Assembly: GCF_017744695.1 (NCBI RefSeq)
Contig: NZ_JAGIAS010000007.1
Coordinates: 186,001 to 250,000 of the forward strand
Reading direction: 5' to 3'
DNA from: Dyadobacter sp.
GTDB taxonomy: Bacteria > Bacteroidota > Bacteroidia > Cytophagales > Spirosomataceae
Length of the DNA: 64,000 nucleotides
The position numbers were made by a program, and so were the translations under genes. Position 1 is the first letter of the stretch. Each line of letters starts with the position of its first letter. Of this stretch, positions 43,585 through 51,818 are shown piece by piece. Under the pieces are notes generated by a model, which saw only the letters and a program-made list of their open reading frames with translations, was not told where the DNA came from and made no database searches.

Positions 43585-44943
43585 TTATGATGCTGTTGAA
43601 TTGTCTTCGCGGCCGCTATCTGTCACTGCGGAAGCCCAGTTGAATCGGTCACCCGGTGAAAACTTCCATGGCGCCTGGTTGGTGTCGAGATTTTGGAACA
43701 TCATATTCCATGATCCCGGCGCTTGTGCTTCGTCCATGACCTTGTGCCTGCGCAATTGCAGGATAATATCGAGGGGGTTGATCAGCACCGGGCACTCCTG
43801 TACGCACGCATTGCACGTCGTACACGCGAGGAGTTCTTCTTCCTGGATATAATCGCCGAGGAGGCTTTTGTTATCATCGACAAATTGGCCCTTGTTAGCC
43901 AGTATGTTGCGGCCAACCTCTTCCAGCCTGTCGCGCGTATCCATCATGATCTTGCGCGGGGAAAGCTTTTTGCCCGTAATATTTGCCGGACAGGCCGAAG
44001 TACACCGCCCGCACTCGGTGCAGGAATAGGCATCCATCAGGTTTTTCCAGGTCAAATCAGCCACATCTTTCGCGCCGAACCGCTCGGGAACCGCAGCATC
44101 TCCTGCCTGCGTTTCCAGGCCCAGCATGATCTTCACTTCCTGGGTAATCTCGGGCATATTTTTCATTTCCCCCTTGGGTTCCAGTCGGGAAAAATAGGTA
44201 TTGGGAAATGCCAATGCAATGTGCAAATGCTTGGAATAGGTGAGATAGACCGCAAATACGAAAATTCCCAGGATGTGGACCCACCAGGCAATGCGTTCGT
44301 AGGCAATCAATGCACCCTCGCTCCAACCGGCAAACAGCGGTTTCAAAAATTGGCTGATTAAAAAGTCACCTGCGACCGGGTAATGCTCGCTCCCCAGGTC
44401 CTGTAATGCGCTGTCAGCGGCATTCATGCTCAGGATCGCGATCATCAGAACGATCTCAAAAACCAGGATCAGCTTGCCATCCAGCTGCGGCCATCCGGTC
44501 ATTTCACGGTGGCGCGAAGGCTGGAACCGCTCCACTTTCAGAATGCTGCGACGGATCAGGAAAATAGAACACGCGATGAGCACGCCTAATGCCAGCAGCT
44601 CGAAAAAGCCGATCAGGATACTGTAAAAGGCGCCCAATGGCCCGGCAAAAATCCGATGCGTTCCCAGAATACCATCCAGCACGATTTCCAGTATTTCAAT
44701 GTTGATCAGTATAAATCCGGCATACACAGCGAAATGCAGAAAGCCGATCAGCGGGCGGTCAAACATCTTTTTCTGCCCGAAAGCGACCCGCATCATGATC
44801 GATAGTCGCCGGGCAGGTTGGTCGGTACGGTTCTCATCCTTCCCGAGCCGGATCGTTTTGCCTATAATGCCGACCCGCTGGTAAATCAGCCAGGATACCA
44901 TTCCCAGGGCGGCTATAAAGATGATTTGCTGTAAGATCTGCAT
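43585..44943 (-). CDS. Membrane-bound 4Fe-4S dicluster protein (HdrC/DsrM-like)
   Basis: A 452-residue protein. The N-terminal half holds about five to six membrane spans (IIFIAALGMVSWLIYQRVG, ILIGFFELLALGVLIACSIF, WWVHILGIFVFAVYLTYSKH with membrane histidines). The C-terminal part has two ferredoxin motifs, CTECGRCTSACP and CTTCNACVQECP. With the CCG protein downstream it resembles respiratory heterodisulfide-reductase-like modules that couple to quinone. Widespread in Bacteroidota; substrate unknown. Confidence 0.9.
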   Translation of the reverse strand: MQILQQIIFIAALGMVSWLIYQRVGIIGKTIRLGKDENRTDQPARRLSIMMRVAFGQKKMFDRPLIGFLHFAVYAGFILINIEILEIVLDGILGTHRIFAGPLGAFYSILIGFFELLALGVLIACSIFLIRRSILKVERFQPSRHREMTGWPQLDGKLILVFEIVLMIAILSMNAADSALQDLGSEHYPVAGDFLISQFLKPLFAGWSEGALIAYERIAWWVHILGIFVFAVYLTYSKHLHIALAFPNTYFSRLEPKGEMKNMPEITQEVKIMLGLETQAGDAAVPERFGAKDVADLTWKNLMDAYSCTECGRCTSACPANITGKKLSPRKIMMDTRDRLEEVGRNILANKGQFVDDNKSLLGDYIQEEELLACTTCNACVQECPVLINPLDIILQLRRHKVMDEAQAPGSWNMMFQNLDTNQAPWKFSPGDRFNWASAVTDSGREDNSTAS

Positions 44944-45110
44944 AGCGAAATAGGGCTGGTTTAGTATGCAAGCATACTAACAAAGTAGAACAAAAATGTA
45001 TTCTGGCGCAAATGGATTGGGAATAAAAAATATTTTTATGTGTAAGTAAAAGACAATCAGTCTAATAATGCGAGCGAACAAAATTAATTTCCGAACGTTT
45101 GATTTTTTGT

Positions 45111-45140
45111 TTTGTTTGTTCAAAAAACATTCTACCTTTG
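45111..45140 (+). promoter_or_regulatory. tRNA-Phe promoter
   Basis: TTTG (45111-45114), 18-nt spacer, TACCTTTG (45133-45140) followed by C. This fits the Bacteroidota -33/-7 consensus and lies 26 nt before the tRNA. Confidence 0.75.
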
Positions 45141-45166
45141 CAGTCCCAAAAGGTACCAACTGAAAC

Positions 45167-45239
45167 GGTGATGTAGCTCAGTCGGTAGAGCAATAGACTG
45201 AAAATCTATGTGTCGGCGGTTCGATTCCGTCCATCACCA
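45167..45239 (+). tRNA. tRNA-Phe (GAA)
   Basis: A 73-nt cloverleaf. Acceptor GGTGATG pairs with CATCACC, D-arm GCTC/GAGC, anticodon stem with loop containing GAA (ACTGAAAATCT), T-loop GTTCGATTCC, discriminator A. CCA is not encoded. Promoter upstream and terminator downstream are both clear. Confidence 0.96.
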
Positions 45240-45252
45240 CCCAAAATGCACG

Positions 45253-45280
45253 ACGCCTTGACAGTCACATGTCAAGGCGT
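45253..45280 (+). terminator. Rho-independent terminator after tRNA-Phe
   Basis: A perfect 11-bp stem ACGCCTTGACA/TGTCAAGGCGT with a 6-nt loop, followed by TTTTG. Confidence 0.9.
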
Positions 45281-45523
45281 TTTTGTTTTCCGGGGCTTCC
45301 TTTGAAGATTTTACCGCTAAATAAGCCATTCTCATTTATCGCCGAAGCGGCTTTTTTCTTTTTGACTTAACCATTAATTTCCCACCGGCTTCACCAGTCT
45401 CCCTCTCAGAAAATTCTCCGACCGTTCGTTGTCGACATTATTCCAGGTATTTAATTTCCAGAATTGCCTCCTGTGCCGGCGTGCGGGAGAATGCATATTC
45501 CAAACCTTCATCCAGCTAATACC

Positions 45524-46174
45524 ATGCACTATTCCAAAGAGCAACTGATCGTGCTTTTTACATACCTGCCCGTGCTCGTGGCGGCGGGAATGGCATTGGT
45601 GCGGTACCGAAGGGCCGATCGCCCCATGAAGCTCTTATGTTGGCTGATCTTCTTTGCATTACTCATCGAGAGTATTTCGCGTGTCTTATGGTTTTTCAAA
45701 GTATCCAACCTTTTTCTCTGGCCGATTTACATTACCGTCGAGTTCGCATTGCTCATCCGGATGTACAGCCTGGTCTTGGATCAGAAGTGGCTTATTGCCC
45801 TGCGCGGCTGGATGTCGGGGGCATTTACGCTTGTCGTGCTGGTGCGCGAGCTCGGGCAGCAAGGGCAGTCGGTGTGGATCGATAATGCGGGGCGGTCGAT
45901 CGAGAGTGTGGTCGTTATTTTCCTGGCGCTCGCTTATTTCTATAAAGTTTTTCAGGAATTGAAAGTGCAAAACCTGTTGCTTGAGCCTTTCTTCTGGGTA
46001 TCGGCAGGGTTGCTGCTTTTCTTTTCGGGCAACTTTTTGATTTTCATATTCATGAATTTCATTTTACTGTATTCCAAAAACCTGAATGACCAGATTTGGG
46101 TGATCCACGCGCTGATGAATTATATGCTGTATATCACTTACGCCATCGCATTATGGGTAGGCCGGGGGAAATAG
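45524..46174 (+). CDS. Multi-span membrane protein preceding a NarL-type two-component pair
   Basis: About 216 residues from the ATG at 45524; an ATG at 45464 would add a Pro-rich non-membrane leader. There are about six to seven hydrophobic spans (LFTYLPVLVAAGMALV, LLCWLIFFALLIESIS, LWPIYITVEFALLI, FFWVSAGLLLFFSGNFLIFI). No catalytic motif is seen. It overlaps the downstream histidine kinase by 22 nt and may form the sensor part of that system. This is inferred from context. Confidence 0.72.
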   Translation: MHYSKEQLIVLFTYLPVLVAAGMALVRYRRADRPMKLLCWLIFFALLIESISRVLWFFKVSNLFLWPIYITVEFALLIRMYSLVLDQKWLIALRGWMSGAFTLVVLVRELGQQGQSVWIDNAGRSIESVVVIFLALAYFYKVFQELKVQNLLLEPFFWVSAGLLLFFSGNFLIFIFMNFILLYSKNLNDQIWVIHALMNYMLYITYAIALWVGRGK

Positions 46175-46938
46175 AATTTGCACAACTGCTTTTCGGCGGG
46201 ATCGGTATTATGGTGATGATGGCCCTGGCGATCGTCATTTTTGTGCTGCTTTACCAGCGGAAGCTGCATTTTCAGCAAAGCCGCCTGCATCAGATGGAAA
46301 TGGTCCATCAGAAAAAGATTCTCGAATCGATCGTAGCCTCGCAGGAGAACGAGCGTGAGCGCATCGCGCGCGACCTGCACGACGAGGTTGGGGCGTCGTT
46401 GTCGGCCGTGCGTTTGTTTGTGAGCCAGATACAGTACGAAAAGTCGCCGGAAGAAATGAAGGGCCTCGCGGCGCGCTCGGGCCAGATTATCGGGGATGTG
46501 GTGAAAGATGTGCGGCATATCGCGCATAATCTGTCGCCGATAATCATCGAAAACTTTGGTTTTGCAGGAGCTGTAAAAATTCTGCTAAACCGGATGGAAG
46601 ATGCAGGAATGGACATCCATTGCACGATCGACGACCCTGCCGAGGTGCTTTCGTCGTACCAGCAGTTGGTCCTGTACCGCATTATTCAGGAGGTGATCGG
46701 GAATGTGGTCAAACATGCCGAAGCTAGTGAAATTACATTCGATCTCCATCACAACAACTCGCAACTGAGCTTACTGATGAGCGATAATGGAAAGGGCTTC
46801 GATATGCTCTCCGGTCCCAAAGCGACCGGGATGGGCATGAGCACGATCCGTACCCGTACCGACCTTTTGGGGGCCAAACTCGAACTGCGTTCGGCTCCGG
46901 GTGAAGGCACCCGTTTTAAAATTGAAATGCCCGTTTAA
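46153..46938 (+). CDS. Sensor histidine kinase, NarL-partner (HisKA_3) type
   Basis: A 261-residue kinase from the ATG at 46153. It has one N-terminal membrane span (GGIGIMVMMALAIVIFVLLY), a coiled-coil stretch, then the HisKA_3 dimerisation helix with the phospho-acceptor His in ERIARDLHDEVGASLSAV. The ATPase domain contains IIQEVIGNVVKHAEA (N box) and SDNGKGFDM with a later GMGMSTIRTR (G boxes). It has no extracytoplasmic sensor domain, so the preceding membrane protein may supply input. The response regulator gene follows. Confidence 0.9.
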   Translation: MGRPGEIEFAQLLFGGIGIMVMMALAIVIFVLLYQRKLHFQQSRLHQMEMVHQKKILESIVASQENERERIARDLHDEVGASLSAVRLFVSQIQYEKSPEEMKGLAARSGQIIGDVVKDVRHIAHNLSPIIIENFGFAGAVKILLNRMEDAGMDIHCTIDDPAEVLSSYQQLVLYRIIQEVIGNVVKHAEASEITFDLHHNNSQLSLLMSDNGKGFDMLSGPKATGMGMSTIRTRTDLLGAKLELRSAPGEGTRFKIEMPV

Positions 46939-46957
46939 CATTTTCTCAACGATCAAA

Positions 46958-47626
46958 TTGGAACCGGTTAAAATAGCGATAGCGGACGATCATAAGCTGT
47001 TCCGCCAGGGATTAGGCCAGATTCTGGCCCGAAATGAAGATTATCAGGTTGTTCTGGAGGCCGCTTCAGGTGAGGAGCTTTTGCAGGAAATAGGGAATGC
47101 TGGGCCCGATGTGGTGCTGCTGGATCTTTTTATGAAGGGAATGGATGGGAAAGAAGTAGCAGGGCTACTTTTGAAACAGTACCCTGATGTAAAAATCATT
47201 ATCCTTTCCATGAATTACTCCCCCGAACACATCTTGCAGCTCATGCGTGTAGGCGTGCACGGCTACCTGCCCAAGGACATCGATCAGGGCATTTTGAGCG
47301 AAGCGATCACGCAGGTTGTGACAAAAGGCTACTACATCAACGACGACATCGCGCAGGTAATGCGGCAGGGGCTGCAACACGGTGACATCAAACCGACGCG
47401 GAGTAAAGTGGCTATTCCTTCTCTGAACGTCGGCCTCACTGACCGCGAAATGGAGGTGCTGGCGCTTATCTGCAAAGGTTATAACACGGCCAAAATCGCG
47501 GAGGAACTTTTTATCAGCTACCGGACGGTGGAAGGTCACCGTAAAAATCTGCTGGAAAAAACCGGGGCGAGTAACTCGGTGAGCCTGGCGATATTTGCGG
47601 TGAAATACCAATTGCTCGATTTTTAG
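46958..47626 (+). CDS. NarL/FixJ-type response regulator
   Basis: About 222 residues if started at the TTG at 46958, 20 nt after the kinase stop. An ATG at 46901 would overlap the kinase by 38 nt and add 19 residues. The receiver has IAIADDHKLFRQGLGQIL and the phospho-acceptor Asp in VVLLDLFMKGMDG. The LuxR-type helix-turn-helix is LTDREMEVLALICKGYNTAK with ISYRTVEGHRKNLLEKTG. It is the cognate regulator of the adjacent kinase. Target genes unknown. Confidence 0.92.
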   Translation: MEPVKIAIADDHKLFRQGLGQILARNEDYQVVLEAASGEELLQEIGNAGPDVVLLDLFMKGMDGKEVAGLLLKQYPDVKIIILSMNYSPEHILQLMRVGVHGYLPKDIDQGILSEAITQVVTKGYYINDDIAQVMRQGLQHGDIKPTRSKVAIPSLNVGLTDREMEVLALICKGYNTAKIAEELFISYRTVEGHRKNLLEKTGASNSVSLAIFAVKYQLLDF

Positions 47627-47640
47627 CCTGGTTATCAGTG

Positions 47641-48225
47641 TTAAATGCGGGCAAATACACGTAAGTCGGTAATGCGGTCGCGGGCGGTTTCGAGGAATGC
47701 ACAGAAGCGGGCAGTTTGCTCCTCCTGATAAGTAAGATCCGCCATTTGATCATATTCTTCGAGATAGACTTCCTTAAAATCGGTAATCACATAGCGGAGG
47801 CTTCTGATGCCTTTCATTCGCAATGCCGGCAGGTAGAAGTTCTGGTGGCTTTTTGCAAAAGCGCCTTCCCGGTAATTACCGGTGGTTTTAATGTCGACGG
47901 CCAGCATCTTTCCGATGACATCCACATACCCGTAAATCAGGCTGTCATTCAATTGGTATTCGCAGTACACTTGTGTTTTCAGCATCGGGCGCGGCAGGTA
48001 CGACCGCACTTTCGACAGGATTTCCGGGTCAAATGCTTCTTCGCCAATCCCTTTGATCACCGCATCTTCAAACGAGGAACCGCGAAATTGCGCCTCCGTT
48101 TGCGGCACCGGCACTCGGTTAATGCGGTCGAGCAGCTCCTGTTCATGGATGTAACCACGCTCAAACCGATCGAAACAGCTTAGCAGAGAGGGATAAAGTT
48201 TGTATTTAACAGTGGTAGAAATCAT
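47641..48225 (-). CDS. PD-(D/E)XK nuclease-like protein
   Basis: A 194-residue protein. GSSFEDAVIKGI contains an early conserved acidic residue, and YGYVDVIGKMLAVDIKTTG reads as the D...(D/E)xK signature (Asp in YVDV; DIK). QNFYLPALRMKG follows. The fold is that of many nucleases and phage/restriction proteins. No neighbouring partner suggests a role. Assigned by motif only. Confidence 0.65.
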   Translation of the reverse strand: MISTTVKYKLYPSLLSCFDRFERGYIHEQELLDRINRVPVPQTEAQFRGSSFEDAVIKGIGEEAFDPEILSKVRSYLPRPMLKTQVYCEYQLNDSLIYGYVDVIGKMLAVDIKTTGNYREGAFAKSHQNFYLPALRMKGIRSLRYVITDFKEVYLEEYDQMADLTYQEEQTARFCAFLETARDRITDLRVFARI

Positions 48226-48248
48226 TACTTAACAACGTTAACAGGCAT

Positions 48249-49031
48249 TCAATTTTTCTTTTGGCCGAAATGATATTGCACCGATACGGCGATGAAACTG
48301 AAAGTGTCGTTCGGCGTGTCGCTGTACGACTCGCTTTCTTCGGGGTTGATCAGCCGCTGGCCTGATGTGGCGTCGAGCTTGTCCGTCCGCACGAAATAGA
48401 AGCGATATTCGAATGCAATTTTCCATTTTTCTAACAAAGCATAGCTCACAGAAGTGCCGAGCGGTAATATCCCTTCTCTCGTTTTTTTGATGCCTTTCGG
48501 CCCCCTGGCCGGTCCCCAGCGGAGAAAAAGCGGATTTCTGGCACTTTGCTGACTGTTGGTGAAGCGTAAAAGCCGGTCGTCGTCGAGATCATAGGCATTG
48601 GCGCTAAACCAGATTTGCCCTAATCCGGCAAAAGCCGAGATATGTGCCGGTCCGGGCTCTCGATCACTGAACTGCTCCGAAAGGTCCCATTTCAAGAGGC
48701 ATTCTGCACTGTTATATTCATTTACAAACCAGGAATTAAAAAAAGCCCTTTTCTCGCCGCCAATGCGTCCGGCATTGTAATCGAGTTGAATGGCGAATTC
48801 TTTGTTAATCGACCGGCCGACGCCTAACCCCGCGATCGTGTGCATGGCTTGCGCGTTGAGTTCGCCGTAAAACTGTGTGAGGCCGTATCGGAGGCTGATA
48901 AAGTTGGGCTGCGTAGTACGGCGATTGTAACTTTTCTTTTCACTGATGCCGTTCGGCGAGCGGTAACGGACAGGCTGAGCGACGGTTATGCCGGCTATGG
49001 CACAGGCGGCAAATAGTAAAATGTAACGCAT
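48249..49031 (-). CDS. Outer membrane beta-barrel protein (DUF6089-like)
   Basis: A 260-residue protein with a signal peptide (LLFAACAIAGITVAQ). Barrel-like strands follow: FISLRYGLTQFYGELNAQ, AIQLDYNAGRIGGEKRAFF, AECLLKWDLSEQF and WKIAFEYRFYFVR. The last strand ends VSVQYHFGQKKN. It resembles small Bacteroidota outer membrane porin-like proteins. Function unknown. Confidence 0.7.
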   Translation of the reverse strand: MRYILLFAACAIAGITVAQPVRYRSPNGISEKKSYNRRTTQPNFISLRYGLTQFYGELNAQAMHTIAGLGVGRSINKEFAIQLDYNAGRIGGEKRAFFNSWFVNEYNSAECLLKWDLSEQFSDREPGPAHISAFAGLGQIWFSANAYDLDDDRLLRFTNSQQSARNPLFLRWGPARGPKGIKKTREGILPLGTSVSYALLEKWKIAFEYRFYFVRTDKLDATSGQRLINPEESESYSDTPNDTFSFIAVSVQYHFGQKKN

Positions 49032-49187
49032 GGCTGGAAATGATCGGGATGAAATGTTTGTTCAGCCATTGATACGTGCGCTTTTCATTTTGGTCACTTT
49101 TTGTAGAACCAATTAAGATGCCGGCCCGCCGTGCGATAACCGTAAATATCTGTTAGTTTTGCTTGTAGTTGAAAATACAATAGAAAG

Positions 49188-49910
49188 ATGAGTGTAGTAC
49201 CCTATAAAGATAAGGAAGGGACCAAGCGGGAGCAGGTTGCGGAAATGTTTGATAATATTTCGCCTAAGTACGATTTGCTGAACCACGTCCTGAGTGGTGG
49301 TGTAGATATATATTGGCGCAAAAGGGCCATTAAACTGCTCAAAAAACAACAACCGAAGGTTATTCTCGACATTGCGACAGGCACCGGCGACTTCGCGATC
49401 GAAGCGCTTGCTTTGAAGCCCGAGAAGATCATCGGCGTCGATATTTCGGAGGGTATGCTGGCCGTAGGGCGCGAGAAAATCGCCAAACTGGGCAAGCAAG
49501 ACGTGATTACCCTGCAAAGCGGCGACTCGGAAAGTTTGGCTTTTGCAAACAATTATTTTGACGCGATTATCGTTTCGTTTGGAGTACGCAATTTTCAGAA
49601 TTTGCTGGCCGGACTGACAGAGATGAACCGCGTGATGAAGCCGGGCGGAACTTGCGTGGTGGTCGAATTTTCGAAGCCTAAAAGCTTTCCGTTCAAGCAG
49701 ATTTACAATTTTTATTTCAAATACATATTGCCAATAATAGGGAAGACGGTCTCCAAAGACAGCTCGGCATATACTTATCTGCCCGAGTCCGTACAGGCCT
49801 TTCCGGATGGGGAAGCTTTTCTTGATATTTATAAAAAAGCAGGTTTCATAAATACCAAATGCATATCACTTACCTTCGGGATCTGTTCAATTTACGTCGG
49901 ACACAAGTAA
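49188..49910 (+). CDS. ubiE: Demethylmenaquinone/ubiquinone methyltransferase
   Basis: A 240-residue SAM methyltransferase of the UbiE/MenG family. Marks are REQVAEMFDNISPKYDLLNH, the SAM motif VILDIATGTGDFAIEAL, VSFGVRNFQNLLAGLTEMNR and GGTCVVVEFSKP. Bacteroidota use menaquinone, so the reaction is methylation of demethylmenaquinone. The menaquinone role is inferred from the lineage. The porT-like gene starts inside its last 52 nt. Confidence 0.94.
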   Translation: MSVVPYKDKEGTKREQVAEMFDNISPKYDLLNHVLSGGVDIYWRKRAIKLLKKQQPKVILDIATGTGDFAIEALALKPEKIIGVDISEGMLAVGREKIAKLGKQDVITLQSGDSESLAFANNYFDAIIVSFGVRNFQNLLAGLTEMNRVMKPGGTCVVVEFSKPKSFPFKQIYNFYFKYILPIIGKTVSKDSSAYTYLPESVQAFPDGEAFLDIYKKAGFINTKCISLTFGICSIYVGHK

Positions 49911-50593
49911 TTATCGGCATTCTGGCGCTGCTGATGGCCGCGCAGGAAGCGCAGTCTCAGGGCATCGGGTACCGTCGCAAGCACCTCGAATACTATGACG
50001 ACAAGCCGATCCATTACGGTATTCTTTTCGCGGTCCCCTTCACGCGGTTCAATATCAAGCACAGCAACGACTTTGTGACGAAGGATACGGCGTTTGTGAT
50101 CCAGTCGCCCACGAATGCGGCATTTCGCATGGGATTTACCGTCAATGCCTATCTGAACGAGCATTTCGACCTGCGCACAACACCCGCGGTTTCACTTTAC
50201 GAGCGGCATGTTAAATTCAGCTATCCGAATGGTACCGACCGTACGGAAAAGCGGGAGTCGACGTGGATTGAAGTACCGCTCTTGCTAAAATACAAATCCC
50301 TACGCCGGGTCAACTCGCGCATGTACATGATCGCAGGCGTGACGCTGGGGATTGAGACCAACGTAAAACGTAACCGGGGAGGTGGAGCTACTGCCCTCAA
50401 CACCAAGTCGAGCGACTTCTCTATCGACTACGGGATCGGTTACGAGCAGTTCTTCGAGTTCTTCAAATTCGCTCCCGAACTGCGTTTTTCACATGGATTG
50501 ACCAATATGCTTGTGCCCGGCGCAAATTCCGTAGCTAATGGCATCAGTCGCATGCGTACCCACACTGTCACGCTCTATTTAAATTTTGAATAG
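49859..50593 (+). CDS. porT: PorT family outer membrane protein (T9SS)
   Basis: A 244-residue protein with a signal-like segment (VIIGILALLMAAQEAQSQG). The PorT/SprT pattern is YYDDKPIHYGILFAVPFTRF, FRMGFTVNAYLNEHFDLRTT, STWIEVPLLLKYKS and FFKFAPELRFSHGLTNMLV. In Porphyromonas PorT is required for type IX secretion, which fits the two T9SS-tailed proteins in this window. The ATG at 49859 overlaps ubiE by 52 nt; no in-frame ATG occurs later before the signal. Confidence 0.88.
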   Translation: MHITYLRDLFNLRRTQVIIGILALLMAAQEAQSQGIGYRRKHLEYYDDKPIHYGILFAVPFTRFNIKHSNDFVTKDTAFVIQSPTNAAFRMGFTVNAYLNEHFDLRTTPAVSLYERHVKFSYPNGTDRTEKRESTWIEVPLLLKYKSLRRVNSRMYMIAGVTLGIETNVKRNRGGGATALNTKSSDFSIDYGIGYEQFFEFFKFAPELRFSHGLTNMLVPGANSVANGISRMRTHTVTLYLNFE

Positions 50594-50648
50594 CGTATAC
50601 TGGTTATCAGGCGGTTAAAAAATATTTTAAATTTTTTTTTCAAGAATA

Positions 50649-50680
50649 TTTGCAGAGTTCAATTTAGTCGCACATATTTG
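50649..50680 (+). promoter_or_regulatory. tRNA-Val promoter
   Basis: TTTG (50649-50652), 20-nt spacer, CATATTTG (50673-50680) followed by C, a good match to the Bacteroidota TTTG/TAnnTTTG promoter except for the first base of the -7 box. It lies upstream of the first tRNA-Val only. Confidence 0.6.
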
Positions 50681-50717
50681 CACTCCCAAACGACGGGAAA
50701 ACAAAAGAAAAAAGAAA

Positions 50718-50792
50718 GGGAGTTTAGCTCAGTTGGTTCAGAGCATCTGCCTTACAAGCAGAGGGTCGGGGGTTCGAATCCCTCAACTCCCA
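50718..50792 (+). tRNA. tRNA-Val (TAC)
   Basis: A 75-nt cloverleaf: acceptor GGGAGTT/AACTCCC, D-arm GCTC/GAGC, anticodon stem TCTGC/GCAGA with loop CTTACAA (anticodon TAC), T-loop TTCGAAT, discriminator A. CCA is not encoded. It has its own promoter and a GAAA-loop terminator. Confidence 0.96.
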
Positions 50793-50795
50793 CAG

Positions 50796-50819
50796 AAAGC
50801 ATCGAGAAATCGATGCTTT
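50796..50819 (+). terminator. Terminator after the first tRNA-Val
   Basis: Stem AAAGCATCGA/TCGATGCTTT closed by a GAAA tetraloop, followed by T residues. Confidence 0.88.
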
Positions 50820-50860
50820 TTTCGTTTCTGGCCAATCGGGAAAACAAAAGAAAAAAGAAA

Positions 50861-50962
50861 GGGAGTTTAGCTCAGTTGGTTCAGAGCATCTGCCCGCGCG
50901 GCGTCCGCTTACAAGCAGAGGGTCGGGGACGGTCCGCCGCGGTTCGAATCCCTCAACTCCCA
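50861..50962 (+). pseudogene. Second tRNA-Val copy with two complementary insertions
   Basis: Otherwise identical to the tRNA-Val at 50718, but 102 nt instead of 75. A 14-nt insertion (CCGCGCGGCGTCCG) lies between the anticodon stem's 5' strand and the loop. A 13-nt insertion (ACGGTCCGCCGCG) lies in the T-stem's 5' strand. CGCGGCG of the first pairs perfectly with CGCCGCG of the second, and CCG with CGG. The two inserts therefore form a helix that interleaves with the anticodon stem (pseudoknot order). It is unlikely to be charged as a normal tRNA. It could be a pseudogene, a structured decoy RNA, or an assembly artefact. Confidence 0.6.
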
Positions 50963-50965
50963 CAG

Positions 50966-50989
50966 AAAGCGTCGAGAAATCGGTGCTTT
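50966..50989 (+). terminator. Terminator after the second tRNA-Val copy
   Basis: Stem AAAGCGTCGA/TCGGTGCTTT with two adjacent G-U pairs and a GAAA loop, followed by T residues. The two changes relative to the first copy both leave a pairing stem. Confidence 0.8.
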
Positions 50990-51143
50990 TTTCGTTTCTG
51001 GTCGTTTCAACCATTGCATGACAGTCGTCACCATTCGGCGCGAAGTAATAAATCCTCCAACTATCAGCATACATTCCGCAAAGCGCTACCGGAAAACTCG
51101 CCTTACCTTGTCGTTGTAATTTTTCAATTAATCGATTGGAGTT

Positions 51144-51812
51144 ATGAAAACATTATTGCTGTTCGCATTGATGGGTGTATTTGCGTCCTGCCATGCGAAA
51201 AATGAGCCGTTAACAAGCGATACTACGATGCAACAGGAGGAAATCCTCAAACTGGTAAGCCGAAACGACCTGAGCGGCGTAAAAAAGATGCTTAACGAGG
51301 GAGCTAATGTCAATACCCGAGACGGAAGCGGGAAGTCGCTGCTTTTGCTGGCGACGATCGATAAGCACATGGAAATGGCCACGCTGCTGACGGAGAAAGG
51401 TGCGGATGTCAATTTGCAGGACAATATCCAGGACAGCCCGTTTCTGTATGCCGGCGCGAGCGGTCAAACCGAACTGGTGAAGCTGTTTCTTACCCATGGT
51501 GCCCGGTTTGACGTTTTCAACCGCTACAACGGCACCGCATTGATTCCCGCATGCGAACGCGGGCACGTGGAAACGGTGAAAGTGCTGGTAGGTACCAAAG
51601 GATTTCCCATTAATCATGTAAACCGTCTGGGGTGGACGGCTTTGATGGAAGCCATTGTGTTGGGCAATGGGAGCAAAAAGTACCAGGAAATTGTGCAGCT
51701 GCTGAAAGATGGCGGCGCGGACCTCGGCATACCCGACCACGATGGTGTTACACCTTTGCAACATGCGCAAAGCCGTGGTTTTACAGAAATAGTAAGCATT
51801 TTATCGAAATAG
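51144..51812 (+). CDS. Ankyrin repeat lipoprotein
   Basis: A 222-residue protein with a lipoprotein signal (LLLFALMGVFASCHAK). About five ankyrin repeats follow, for example EILKLVSRNDLSGVKKMLNE, ATLLTEKGADVNLQDN, LVKLFLTHGARFDVFN and EIVQLLKDGGADLGIP. Ankyrin repeats mediate protein binding; the partner is unknown. It ends 6 nt before the amidohydrolase gene and is probably co-transcribed with it. Confidence 0.88.
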   Translation: MKTLLLFALMGVFASCHAKNEPLTSDTTMQQEEILKLVSRNDLSGVKKMLNEGANVNTRDGSGKSLLLLATIDKHMEMATLLTEKGADVNLQDNIQDSPFLYAGASGQTELVKLFLTHGARFDVFNRYNGTALIPACERGHVETVKVLVGTKGFPINHVNRLGWTALMEAIVLGNGSKKYQEIVQLLKDGGADLGIPDHDGVTPLQHAQSRGFTEIVSILSK

Positions 51813-51818
51813 AGGAAA

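Larger units (their letters stand above)
50694..51001. repeat. Tandem duplication containing two tRNA-Val genes
   Basis: The unit starting CGGGAAAACAAAAG at 50694 recurs at 50837, 143 nt later. It includes the A-rich leader, the tRNA, the hairpin terminator and the tail TTCGTTTCTGG. The second unit is near identical apart from 27 extra nt within the tRNA and two substitutions in the terminator stem. Confidence 0.9.

Noticed and set aside
44977..45159. Small minus-strand frame over the tRNA-Phe promoter
   Set aside because: Low-complexity AT-rich translation that covers a clear promoter; no homology pattern.
50678..51205. Open frame spanning both tRNA-Val genes and terminators
   Set aside because: It is translated tRNA sequence (QLVQS-like strings) with no conserved protein; the region is explained by the tRNA duplication.
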